10,169 nucleotides of DNA from Erysipelotrichaceae bacterium (GTDB lineage: Bacteria; Bacillota_I; Bacilli_A; Erysipelotrichales; Erysipelotrichaceae), in the NCBI GenBank assembly GCA_017511325.1, contig JAFWKS010000453.1, positions 1 through 10,169 on the forward strand, in the 5' to 3' direction. The notes below the pieces were generated by a model, which saw nothing but the letters and a program-made list of their open reading frames with translations, had not been told where the DNA came from and ran no database searches. The first letter of the stretch is position 1; each line of letters starts with the position of its first letter. A program made the translations under genes and the position numbers. Of the stretch, positions 1 through 7,016 are shown piece after piece.

Positions 1-1046
1 CTGCCAGCAAATCTTACTAAGTCAATATCTCTTTGCAAGTTGGAAGTTTCTCTTGAGTATAAGCCAGAGATAGGGTTGCCGTCATTGTCGTTTAATGAAG
101 CAACAGCACATCTTAATAATGCGACCATTTCATCGACATCCCATGCTGCATCATAGCCTAAGAACAAATCAGATCTGTTCTTGTAGACACCTGCATACTG
201 GTCATCGATATAAGCTCTAAGCATTGCAACAGCAGCATCGCCTGTAAGACCAGAAGCGGCATTCATCTGAGCAATGATATTCTTAGCAGCAGATTTAGAG
301 ATAGTCTGAGTTCCGCTGCCATCAGCTGTTAATGATTCAACAGAGTAATCTTCTGTTACATATGGTTCATAAGCATAAGCAGCTAAAGCTCTGTTAGCGC
401 CTTTGTATTCGCCATCGCCATCGAGTAATGTTCTAACGAAGTCAGCTCTGATAAGAGGCATTCTTTCGATATCATCAACACCATCGAAGTAAGGTGAGAA
501 ATAGATAGCGCCTGTAGTAGTATCACCAGTGATTGACAGTCTAGCGATCTGGTTTTCTTCCAGATAAGCCTTGAAGTTAGGCATCTGATTCAGGTATTCA
601 GCAAGGTTTACAAGCTTGCCTTCAGCACCGGCAGCACCTAAGACAGCTGCGGAACCGGCAACTACATCGACCTGATCCAGCTGATTTTCCCAAACCGCAA
701 ATTCCTTGGCAGCTGATCCAGCGCCTGAGAATTTATCAGTGAAAGGAATCTTGAGAGCATCTGACAGATACTGCCATGTCGGCTTTAAGTCGCCTGTGTG
801 ATAAGTAACGCCATCAGCCAATGTGATGCCTTCACCAGTGATTTCAGCATCCTGGAAGCTTATAGCTTCATTAGCTTTCTGATAGCCTGCTGCAACTCTT
901 AATTCAGTTCCATCTTCATAAGTAAGTTCTCCAGCAGGAGTTGGTTCTTCACTTGGAGTGTTGCCACCGTTGCCGCCTGATGCGCAACCAACGAGGGCCA
1001 TTAATACAGCCAAGAGCAGAACAACCAATTTAATAGTTTTCTTCAT
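1..1046 (-). CDS. Extracellular solute-binding lipoprotein of Lpl-type sugar ABC importer (3' end cut by window)
   Basis: This reading frame is open from an ATG at 1046 to the window edge and gives the first 348 residues; the C-terminus is missing. The N-terminus starts MKKTIKLVV, followed by a hydrophobic stretch and the lipobox LVGC with Cys21 as the lipidation site. A low-complexity Gly/Asn/Ser/Pro linker (about residues 23-38) follows, as is usual for membrane-tethered binding proteins. An AAGAAAGGA ribosome binding site lies at 1055-1063, 8 nt before the start. The gene is 29 nt downstream of two Lpl-type permeases, so it should capture the imported oligosaccharide outside the membrane. 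The family assignment to large LplA-like proteins (roughly 500-600 residues) rests mainly on this context and the lipoprotein start; I see no diagnostic ligand-binding motif. Its codons favour TTA, GCT and GAA more than its neighbours, which fits high expression. The ligand is inferred from the adjacent pectin enzymes. Confidence 0.85.
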   Translation of the reverse strand, partial: MKKTIKLVVLLLAVLMALVGCASGGNGGNTPSEEPTPAGELTYEDGTELRVAAGYQKANEAISFQDAEITGEGITLADGVTYHTGDLKPTWQYLSDALKIPFTDKFSGAGSAAKEFAVWENQLDQVDVVAGSAAVLGAAGAEGKLVNLAEYLNQMPNFKAYLEENQIARLSITGDTTTGAIYFSPYFDGVDDIERMPLIRADFVRTLLDGDGEYKGANRALAAYAYEPYVTEDYSVESLTADGSGTQTISKSAAKNIIAQMNAASGLTGDAAVAMLRAYIDDQYAGVYKNRSDLFLGYDAAWDVDEMVALLRCAVASLNDNDGNPISGLYSRETSNLQRDIDLVRFAG

Positions 1047-1054
1047 TTTGCAAT

Positions 1055-1063
1055 TCCTTTCTT
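1055..1063 (-). promoter_or_regulatory. Ribosome binding site of the binding-protein gene
   Basis: On the minus strand this reads AAGAAAGGA, 8 nt before the ATG at 1046. It lies in the 29-nt gap after the upstream permease stop and fixes the start of the lipoprotein. No terminator-like hairpin is visible in this gap, so the gene is probably read through from the permeases. Confidence 0.7.
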
Positions 1064-1075
1064 GAATTATTTTAT

Positions 1076-1975
1076 TTATTCCTTAACACCACCCATATTT
1101 ACGCCTTTTGCGAAATATTTCTGGATGAAAGGATAAATAACGAGGATTGGGATGATCGCCACGATGATCAGCGCATAGATCGCTGAGTTAGGCGAATATG
1201 GGGCATTCCAGCCTGCCAAAGTATCGAGGTTGGTGTAATCTTCCAGCAAGAGTCGGATGAATACCTGCAAAGGCTGTTCGTTTGGTGAGCCTGATGCAGC
1301 GATCATCTGTCTGGCCCAGAAGTAACCGTTCCATCTTGAGATACCGAAGAACAGTGCGACTGTTGCGATCGTTGACTGCGACATCGGAATATAGACCTTG
1401 GTCAGAACCTGGAACTCCGTAGCGCCATCGACGATGGCAGCTTCTTCGATCTCGCTTGAAACGCCTTCGAAGGCATTTCTAAGCAGGATGATGTTCATGG
1501 CAGCCATACCCATGGCGATGACGATCAGCCACTTGACATCAGTGATGCCCATGGACTGGAAGACCTTCTGTGTATCCAGATAGTTCAGATACTGCGGAAC
1601 GATACCGGCAGAGAACCACATCGTGAATACCAGGAAGAAGTTGAACCCTGTTCTAAACAGCAGTCTCTTCTTTGACAAGGCATAACCACCCAGGATCGAA
1701 ACACCTATCGCCCAGATCGTACCATAGACGGTCAGGAACAAAGTGTTTGTATAAGCGTTCCAGAACTGGTTGTTGTTGAAGATATAAGAGAAGGCATCGA
1801 ACTGGATATCCTTTGGAAACAGGATGACTTCGTTATAATCGACCGCATGAGCTCCGGAGATCGATGAACTGACTGCATAAACGAATGGATACAGACAGCA
1901 CAGAGAGAATATTGTCAGAAATGTGTAACTTAATACCTTAAAGATTAATTCACTGGCTTCTAATTTACGTTTCAT
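1076..1975 (-). CDS. Carbohydrate ABC transporter permease, LplC/YtcP type
   Basis: This 299-residue inner-membrane permease has six hydrophobic segments (for example about 12-35, 76-98, 110-128, 148-166, 199-212 and 264-284). The permease EAA loop is clear at residues 178-197 (EEAAIVDGATEF...IP), where the ATPase docks. The C-terminus, YPFIQKYFAKGVNMGGVKE, is typical of the LplC/YtcP group of CUT1-family permeases. Length is normal for the group. The ATG at 1975 is preceded by a GAGAGGTG ribosome binding site. It starts 14 nt after the LplB-type permease and would form the heteromeric channel with it. The substrate, probably a pectin-derived oligosaccharide, is inferred from the neighbouring enzymes and not from the permease sequence. 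Confidence 0.93.
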   Translation of the reverse strand: MKRKLEASELIFKVLSYTFLTIFSLCCLYPFVYAVSSSISGAHAVDYNEVILFPKDIQFDAFSYIFNNNQFWNAYTNTLFLTVYGTIWAIGVSILGGYALSKKRLLFRTGFNFFLVFTMWFSAGIVPQYLNYLDTQKVFQSMGITDVKWLIVIAMGMAAMNIILLRNAFEGVSSEIEEAAIVDGATEFQVLTKVYIPMSQSTIATVALFFGISRWNGYFWARQMIAASGSPNEQPLQVFIRLLLEDYTNLDTLAGWNAPYSPNSAIYALIIVAIIPILVIYPFIQKYFAKGVNMGGVKE

Positions 1976-1989
1976 ATCCGTTCACCTCT

Positions 1990-3033
1990 CTAGTACAGTG
2001 ATACATCAGATGCCTTCTTGGCAATTGAGTTGGCACCGATGACTAAGATCATACCTGTGATGTTGTTGATCATTTCGGCAGCAGAGGCCATGGCCTGTGA
2101 ACCGCCTTCAAGACCAAGTCGATATGAGAAGGTCGAAACAACATCAGCAGTAACGAAGGTATTAGCTTTGTATAACAGCAAGACTTTTTCGTAGCCTATC
2201 GACAACAGTGAACCGATCCTGTTTATCAGCATGATGACAACTGTTGACAGGATGCATGGAATGACGACATATCTCATCTGAGCCAGCTTGTTGGCACCGT
2301 CGATCTGGGCTGCTTCATATGAAGTAGGAGAAACGGCGATGATGGCAGCGAAGTAGACGATGGAATCATATCCGGCACCTTCCCAGATTCCGGAGATCTG
2401 ATAGATCGCACGGAAATAATCAGGATTGTTCAAGAGGCCGGCATCAGCAACTTCCTTGGAGATGATGCCCAGTTTTGCCAGGAACAGTGATACAATACCG
2501 GTACCTGAGACCAGGTCGCCCTGCTTGAGCAGCATCGTTACCAGCGTCGTCATGACAACGGTCGACATGAACTTAGGCAGATATGTCAAAACCTGATAGA
2601 CGCTTCTTAAGATATTGGATTTGATCTCGTTGAAGAACAGAGCCAGAATGATCGGCATCGGGAAACCAAACAGCAATCCATAGAAGCTGAGCAGGAAGGT
2701 GTTCCTGAAAGCTCTCCAGAATGCCGTGGTCTGTGTAGTAGTACCGAACATCAGCATCTTGAAGTTAGCGAAGCCGCACCATTTCATATCCGCGACTTCC
2801 TTACCGACTTCCGTGATCTTGAAACAGCCAAGCAGTTCATACATCGGCAAGTATCTCCAAAGTACGAAGACCAGGATCATCGGGATCAGCATGACATAGA
2901 GTCGCCAATCCTTGACGATCAGCTGCCAGTTGAGTTTCCAGCGGTTCTTTTCGACATCATCCCTGACTTTCTGTTCAGGGTCGAGTTCATAACATTTCAG
3001 TTCTTCGTTATAAACCAGATATTCATCATTCAT
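1990..3033 (-). CDS. Sugar ABC transporter permease, LplB type
   Basis: This 347-residue permease pairs with the LplC-type protein downstream. It has six predicted membrane helices, the first at about 45-63 in the typical sequence YVMLIPMILVFVLWRYLPMY. The EAA loop is at about 240-259 (EAAQIDGANKL...VIP) and contacts the ATPase. The charged N-terminal tail of roughly 44 residues before the first helix is longer than in many LplB proteins. Start choice: an ATG at 3048 is also in frame, but GGAGG at 3042-3046 sits 8 nt before the ATG at 3033, so 3033 is preferred; using 3048 would add MEDGK, encoded by the ribosome binding site itself. From 3033 the gene overlaps the end of the upstream six-helix membrane protein by 8 nt (ATGAATGA), suggesting translational coupling between the two. 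Confidence 0.93.
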   Translation of the reverse strand: MNDEYLVYNEELKCYELDPEQKVRDDVEKNRWKLNWQLIVKDWRLYVMLIPMILVFVLWRYLPMYELLGCFKITEVGKEVADMKWCGFANFKMLMFGTTTQTTAFWRAFRNTFLLSFYGLLFGFPMPIILALFFNEIKSNILRSVYQVLTYLPKFMSTVVMTTLVTMLLKQGDLVSGTGIVSLFLAKLGIISKEVADAGLLNNPDYFRAIYQISGIWEGAGYDSIVYFAAIIAVSPTSYEAAQIDGANKLAQMRYVVIPCILSTVVIMLINRIGSLLSIGYEKVLLLYKANTFVTADVVSTFSYRLGLEGGSQAMASAAEMINNITGMILVIGANSIAKKASDVSLY

Positions 3034-3607
3034 CTTGCCATCCTCCATCTATTTTTTCTTCTTGAGAATTTATTCTTAGCAGATATTGTTTCTGATCTTC
3101 GAATACGCCATCCGCATTGCGGACAACAATCAGTGCCAGAGTTGCAAACACGAGTGAAAGCATATCACTCATGATAAACTGCACGATCACGAAGATGCTT
3201 GTACCGGTGAAGATCATTGAAGCGATCCCCCGGAACACCTCCATCAACAGGAAACCTGTAAACAGGTAGACAAACGAGTTGAAGAAGGTCTTTCTTATCG
3301 TTTCCTTGCCGACCTTTTCCACATATACCAGCATTCCCATAAAGCCCAGATTGCCGATGATGTAGATAAGATACTGGCTGATACTTCCTTTCTGATAGAA
3401 GACGAAGAGTAAGGCATAGACGATCGCATGGATAATGCAATATTTGTCCCACCTCATCATCACTATCGCTAACAGCGGCAACATGATCGAGATCGAATAC
3501 GGTTCATCGAACCAGACCGTTGCAGCTTTTATTACCAGATATTCACACAGGGCGTACATCGCAATGAAGATCGTCAGATCCAAAGTGCGATACTGTTTAA
3601 AACTCAT
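3026..3607 (-). CDS. Six-helix integral membrane protein of unknown function, ECF S-component-like, inside the ABC importer operon
   Basis: I do not recognise this 193-residue protein as a named family. It has about six hydrophobic segments (roughly residues 9-33, 37-53, 56-72, 77-95, 108-132 and 137-160), a short basic N-terminus and a charged, soluble C-terminal tail (from about 163, with DGVFEDQKQ and EEKIDGG). There is no signal peptide or EAA loop, so it is not a standard CUT1 permease. Size, helix count and the repeated short-loop layout resemble ECF-type S-components, which bind substrates in the membrane, but I see no ECF T-component beside it. It starts 3 nt after the ATPase stop and overlaps the LplB-type permease by 8 nt, so it is made together with the importer. 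It could be an importer accessory subunit, a chaperone, or an S-component using a transport module encoded elsewhere. The gene call is firm; the function is open. Confidence 0.85.
   Translation of the reverse strand: MSFKQYRTLDLTIFIAMYALCEYLVIKAATVWFDEPYSISIMLPLLAIVMMRWDKYCIIHAIVYALLFVFYQKGSISQYLIYIIGNLGFMGMLVYVEKVGKETIRKTFFNSFVYLFTGFLLMEVFRGIASMIFTGTSIFVIVQFIMSDMLSLVFATLALIVVRNADGVFEDQKQYLLRINSQEEKIDGGWQDE
3042..3046 (-). promoter_or_regulatory. GGAGG ribosome binding site that sets the LplB-type permease start
   Basis: GGAGG on the minus strand, 8 nt before the ATG at 3033, inside the last codons of the upstream membrane-protein gene. The alternative ATG at 3048 has only an AAGAAA run before it. 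This site therefore decides in favour of the shorter permease and of coupled translation across the junction. Confidence 0.7.
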
Positions 3608-3610
3608 AGA

Positions 3611-4690
3611 TTATTTCCTGGTGAAGACCTTTTCTGATTCCTTTTCAAACAGGTAGACCTTGTCATATGGAAGATAGAAATCGAATTCTTCATCCATCTT
3701 TGGCGCATCATGCGGGTCGACCTTTAGGATCACAGTATCCTCGCCAACTTCGATATATATGTTGGTAGAATCGCCAAGCATCTCGGTCAAAGTAGCCAAG
3801 GCATGGATCTTATAGGCGTTTTCTACCGGCTTCATGGAAATGTTTTCCGGTCTGAAACCAAAGTAGATCTCACCATCCTTGAGCTGATATCTGGTCTTTG
3901 AACCATCCAGCACATTGTCGTTTTTATCAAATTTGATCTCATTACCCTTGATATTGCCGGTAATGAAGTTCATTGGCGGTTCGCCGATGAATCCGGCAAC
4001 GAACAGGTTGCATGGATCAAAGTACAATTCTTCAGGAGTACCGATCTGCTGTACATAACCGTCTTTCATGACGACGATCCTGTCAGCCATGGTCATGGCT
4101 TCCGTCTGGTCGTGAGTTACATAAATCGTTGTTGCGTGAGTTGAACGGTGGATCTGCGTGATCTCGGAACGCATCGTAACTCTTTGCTTGGCATCGAGGT
4201 TTGACAGCGGCTCGTCCATCAGGAAGATGTCGACCTGTCTGATGATTGCACGGCCAACGGCAACTCTTTGTCTCTGGCCGCCTGATAAAGCTTTAGGCTT
4301 TCTGTCAAGATAATCGGTCAGGCCCAGGATGCCGGCGATCCTTTCAACTTTCTCCTCGATTACTTCTTCATCAACGCCTTCAAGTGTAAGACCAAATGCG
4401 AGATTATCGTAAACTGTCAGATGCGGATACAAGGCATAGGACTGGAAGACCATCGCAATGCCTCGATCGACCGGTGATTTTTCATTGGCTCTTTCACCAT
4501 TGATCAGGAAGTCACCTTTCGAGATCTCTTCAAGACCAGCAATCATCCTTAATGTCGTAGACTTGCCACACCCTGACGGGCCTACAAAGACGATAAATTC
4601 ACCATCCTTGATTTCCAGATTGAAATTGTGGACCGCATGAAAACCATTAGGATATATCTTGTTTATATCTTTCAGTACTAAATTTGACAT
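3611..4690 (-). CDS. Sugar ABC transporter ATP-binding protein, MsmX/UgpC family
   Basis: This 359-residue cytoplasmic ATPase energises a CUT1-type sugar importer. All nucleotide-binding motifs are present: Walker A GPSGCGKST at 37-45, Q-loop Gln83, signature LSGGQRQR at 135-142, Walker B IFLMDEP at 155-161, D-loop SNLD at 163-166 and switch His192. The C-terminal part (about 240-359) is the regulatory MOI/TOBE-like region, with the characteristic GFRPENI segment. Length is normal for MsmX, MsmK and UgpC. GAGGGGAG at 4696-4703, 5 nt before the ATG, is a strong ribosome binding site. It is the first gene of the uptake operon, directly behind the promoter and cre-like site. In Bacillus subtilis, Lpl-type importers lack their own ATPase and share MsmX encoded elsewhere; here an ATPase is linked to the permeases. 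It could still serve other importers. Confidence 0.96.
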   Translation of the reverse strand: MSNLVLKDINKIYPNGFHAVHNFNLEIKDGEFIVFVGPSGCGKSTTLRMIAGLEEISKGDFLINGERANEKSPVDRGIAMVFQSYALYPHLTVYDNLAFGLTLEGVDEEVIEEKVERIAGILGLTDYLDRKPKALSGGQRQRVAVGRAIIRQVDIFLMDEPLSNLDAKQRVTMRSEITQIHRSTHATTIYVTHDQTEAMTMADRIVVMKDGYVQQIGTPEELYFDPCNLFVAGFIGEPPMNFITGNIKGNEIKFDKNDNVLDGSKTRYQLKDGEIYFGFRPENISMKPVENAYKIHALATLTEMLGDSTNIYIEVGEDTVILKVDPHDAPKMDEEFDFYLPYDKVYLFEKESEKVFTRK

Positions 4691-4695
4691 ATTAG

Positions 4696-4703
4696 CTCCC
4701 CTC
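4696..4703 (-). promoter_or_regulatory. Strong ribosome binding site of the ATPase gene
   Basis: GAGGGGAG on the minus strand, 5 nt before the ATG at 4690. It supports that ATG as the start and marks the first gene of the uptake operon. Confidence 0.75.
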
Positions 4704-4724
4704 TATCGTTTTTGTAAGTTCACT

Positions 4725-4738
4725 TGAAAACGCTTACT
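4725..4738. promoter_or_regulatory. cre-like operator (CcpA or another LacI-family regulator)
   Basis: The plus-strand sequence TGAAAACGCTTACT agrees at every position with the degenerate Firmicutes cre consensus TGWAARCGYTWNCW. It lies about 10-15 nt downstream of the TATAAT box, so it would cover roughly +4 to +17 of the transcript, a position where a bound LacI-family protein blocks transcription. This predicts glucose-type catabolite repression of the uptake operon. The same half-site pattern is used by other LacI-family repressors, so a local pectin-responsive regulator is an alternative; no regulator gene is in the window. A short dyad, AAGTTCACTT at 4716-4725, touches it. Confidence 0.7.
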
Positions 4739-4747
4739 CTTTTTTTA

Positions 4748-4776
4748 ATTATATATTCAATTTTTTTAAAAATGTA
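4748..4776 (-). promoter_or_regulatory. Promoter of the uptake operon
   Basis: Reading the minus strand, TATAAT lies at 4748-4753 within TTGAATATATAATT, a perfect sigma-A type -10 box. The -35 region is poor: TACATT at 4771-4776 with a 17-nt spacer matches TTGACA weakly, and ATTACA at 4773-4778 with a 19-nt spacer matches better. A-tracts upstream (about 4803-4810) could act as an UP-like element. The transcript would start near 4741, giving a leader of about 50 nt before the ATPase. The -10 box is convincing; the -35 assignment is not. Confidence 0.55.
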
Positions 4777-4818
4777 ATAAAACATCATGAAAATGAAATT
4801 AAATTTTTTTCAAATGTT
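4770..4818 (-). terminator. Possible weak AT-rich terminator of the catabolic operon
   Basis: Downstream of the GH28 stop, the minus strand carries AACAT then TGAAAA (within 4808-4818) pairing with TTTTCA then ATGTT (4781-4793), with a small internal loop and a loop of about 13 nt. A T-rich run (TTTTATTACATTTTT) follows. The stem is almost all A-T, so it is weak for an intrinsic terminator, and readthrough into the uptake operon is plausible. No better terminator is visible in the gap. Confidence 0.3.
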
Positions 4819-4834
4819 AACTAATTCACAATGA

Positions 4835-6346
4835 TTATTGATTTAGCCTATTAAATGCCTCAAATCTCTTACCTTCAATGAAGACCTCTTCAGCTTTTAC
4901 TTCATCGACATTATAGAAGAGATATGGTGCATTATTCAGCATTTCGCCATCATAGATCATGGCTGGTGCTTCAAATTCCTTATAGTTTTTATCGTAAGTG
5001 ACTTCGATATTCTCCAAAGTTATCTTATCGATCTTGCTTTCAGGAAGGCCATAGAAGTATCCGGCACAGATCTTTGTATTCAGACACCTCATATTCTTGA
5101 AAACGAAGCTTCCGACATGCGGAGTGAGCTCACATGGCTCCTTGTATTCCTTGGAATCGGCGTATTCATCATACTGATCATGCGAGAGATAGTAGTACAT
5201 GTTTATGACCAGACACGACTTGACGCCATCCATCAAAATATTGTCGAAGTTGACGTTCTCTATAACTGCCTTGTCTCCTCTTCCGCGCTTGGTCTTGATC
5301 CTTAAGCCTCGATCAGTGCCCTTGAAGATACACTTGCTGACATCGACATCCATGATGCCACAGCTTGATTCAGAACCAAAGACAACACCGCCATGGCCAT
5401 CGCCCATGAAGCAGTTTCTGATCTCAAGCTTGCGGCATGGTCTGAAGAATTTATCAGCCATGATCTTCTTGCCGGATTTGATCGCTACGCAGTCATCGCC
5501 TACATAGATCCTGGTGCCAAGAAGCCTCATATTCGTGCAGCTTTCCGGATCAAAACCGTCTGTATTTGGACTCGTCGGGATCGATCTCAAGGTAAGATCG
5601 ATAAAATCAAGATCATCGGAATAGAAAGGATGCAGGTTCCAGCTTGGTGAATTGATGATCTCCAGTCCGACGAAGCTGATGTTCTTGCATCTGTTGACAA
5701 AGACGTTGTTTGGACGCCAGGCGCCTCTCATCGTTCTGTGGTCGATCCACCAGTCTGCCTTGTCGGCGTTGCCGTTGATCGTGCCTTCACCGACGATCAT
5801 GATATTTTCAGAATCAAAGCTCGTGATGATCGACATGAACTGATCACCCGGTTCACCTTCCCAGGATGCATTTACTTTCTTTCCATCCTCGGAATATGCC
5901 TTGATGATTGGATAGTCCTTCCTGTCATTGGAAGCGATCAGGCTTGCACCCTTCTTCAGATAAACATAGGTGTTCGATCTGAAATTCAAAGGTCCGGTAT
6001 AATAATCACCCTTTTCAAAGACCAGAAGATCATGATCGCATTCATCAAGAAGCTGCTGGATCTTATCAGTGTTCATGGTCTTGCCGTCATTGATGACGCC
6101 GTGTTCAAACACGCTGATGATCCTGTTGACCTTTAAAGTCCTGGCTTTGATCAGTTCATCATCGATCCTGAATTCATATTCCTGATCAGGACTTAGATCA
6201 AAAACAGAAAAGATGTTTCTGTTTTCATCCTTGGCGTAGAGTTTTCCATCTACATAGATATCAAAACTCTTTTCGCTGTAGTAAGGGTTGTCGTTCACCA
6301 GTTCAAAACTGACGGATACCGGTGTAGTCTTGATTACATTAATCAT
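4835..6346 (-). CDS. Glycoside hydrolase family 28 (polygalacturonase-like), cytoplasmic
   Basis: This 503-residue enzyme should hydrolyse alpha-1,4 galacturonosyl or related rhamnogalacturonan linkages. The GH28 parallel beta-helix motifs are all present: NTD at 261-263, DD at 284-285 (GDDCVAIKSG), GHG at 317-319 (GDGHGG) and RIK at 349-351. These include the three catalytic Asp residues (263, 284, 285) and His318. Residues 1 to about 70 form a small beta-rich, fibronectin-III-like domain, common in bacterial exo-acting GH28 proteins. There is no signal peptide, so it likely acts on imported oligosaccharides. Start choice: the frame is open to an ATG at 6415, but the ATG at 6346 has GAGGAA 7 nt upstream and begins the family-like sequence, while the extra 23 residues lie over the acetylesterase gene. 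The start overlaps the acetylesterase stop by 8 nt (ATGATTAA). Endo- versus exo-action and exact substrate cannot be read from the sequence. Confidence 0.95.
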   Translation of the reverse strand: MINVIKTTPVSVSFELVNDNPYYSEKSFDIYVDGKLYAKDENRNIFSVFDLSPDQEYEFRIDDELIKARTLKVNRIISVFEHGVINDGKTMNTDKIQQLLDECDHDLLVFEKGDYYTGPLNFRSNTYVYLKKGASLIASNDRKDYPIIKAYSEDGKKVNASWEGEPGDQFMSIITSFDSENIMIVGEGTINGNADKADWWIDHRTMRGAWRPNNVFVNRCKNISFVGLEIINSPSWNLHPFYSDDLDFIDLTLRSIPTSPNTDGFDPESCTNMRLLGTRIYVGDDCVAIKSGKKIMADKFFRPCRKLEIRNCFMGDGHGGVVFGSESSCGIMDVDVSKCIFKGTDRGLRIKTKRGRGDKAVIENVNFDNILMDGVKSCLVINMYYYLSHDQYDEYADSKEYKEPCELTPHVGSFVFKNMRCLNTKICAGYFYGLPESKIDKITLENIEVTYDKNYKEFEAPAMIYDGEMLNNAPYLFYNVDEVKAEEVFIEGKRFEAFNRLNQ

Positions 6347-7016
6347 TGAACAGTTCCTCAAAATGTTTGTTGCCTGTAATATTTTCTCTAAAGATGCCGG
6401 CGATCGCTCTGGCACCCGCCATTCTTAAATGTGTATTATCGTTCGATCCGTCAGGACGATCAGGATAAAGGCCCTTAGGGAAATTCATGAACAGTTCCTT
6501 CGATCTTTCATCCCCAAGTTCAGCGATCATCTTCTTGCTGAGCATCGTCATATCGATGATATCGGTATCAGTATCTTCAGCCACCTTGAGCATCGCTTCT
6601 CTGTAGCCCTCATGACAGCCGTCCTTGATCGTGCCGTCTTCATTGAACCAGCGGCGATAGATCGGTGTTATGAGCATGACATAGGCACCTTTCTTCTTGC
6701 ATTCAGCGATCATATGCAGAAGATTATCGCGGTATTCGATATCCGGCCTGGTATATCTTTCCGGATCGTAGTCGTGTTCGTCGTTATGGCCAAACTCGAT
6801 GATGACGCTGCTTTGATCATCGATTTCCTTCAGAGCTTTTTCAAAATCACCCAATTCCAGAAAGCTCTTGGTGCTGCGGCCGTTTATCGCAAAGTTGCAG
6901 ATCTTTACATCTTTTTTAATATCGTCGTACATCGCCTGAGGCCAGCCTACCTGAGGATAGGTAGTCTCATCGTTATACTGCAGAGTTGAATCACCCAGAA
7001 ATATCAGTTTCTTCAT
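6339..7016 (-). CDS. Rhamnogalacturonan acetylesterase-like SGNH hydrolase (CE12 type)
   Basis: This 225-residue SGNH/GDSL hydrolase probably removes acetyl groups from rhamnogalacturonan oligosaccharides. The conserved blocks are visible: GDST at 8-11 with nucleophile Ser10, block II Gly46 in INGRSTKSF, block III GHND at 76-79 with Asn78, and the DNTH block at 193-196 giving Asp193 and His196. The INGRS segment after an N-terminal GDST is typical of the RhgT/YesT/YesY group. It lacks a signal peptide, so deacetylation probably happens inside the cell. Its ATG overlaps the GH105 stop as ATGA, and its own stop overlaps the GH28 start by 8 nt. This places it between two pectin hydrolases, which supports the rhamnogalacturonan assignment over other SGNH esterases. 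The acetylated sugar position it attacks is unknown. Confidence 0.9.
   Translation of the reverse strand: MKKLIFLGDSTLQYNDETTYPQVGWPQAMYDDIKKDVKICNFAINGRSTKSFLELGDFEKALKEIDDQSSVIIEFGHNDEHDYDPERYTRPDIEYRDNLLHMIAECKKKGAYVMLITPIYRRWFNEDGTIKDGCHEGYREAMLKVAEDTDTDIIDMTMLSKKMIAELGDERSKELFMNFPKGLYPDRPDGSNDNTHLRMAGARAIAGIFRENITGNKHFEELFND
6354..6359 (-). promoter_or_regulatory. Ribosome binding site that sets the GH28 start
   Basis: GAGGAA on the minus strand, 7 nt before the ATG at 6346, inside the end of the acetylesterase gene. It favours the 503-residue GH28 protein over a 526-residue form starting at 6415. Confidence 0.7.

Noticed and set aside
3165..3452. Minus-strand 95-codon open frame inside the six-helix protein gene
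   Set aside because: It is out of frame with, and inside, the membrane-protein gene, whose hydrophobic pattern and coupled boundaries are clearly the coding frame.
4739..4834. Possible small RNA, riboswitch or CRISPR-like repeats in the AT-rich gap
   Set aside because: No conserved riboswitch core, no repeated units and no GC-containing stems; the gap is explained by a terminator-like hairpin and a promoter.
6347..6415. Longer GH28 start with 23 extra residues
   Set aside because: The extra part lies over the acetylesterase end, looks unlike a GH28 N-terminus, and GAGGAA is correctly placed for the ATG at 6346.
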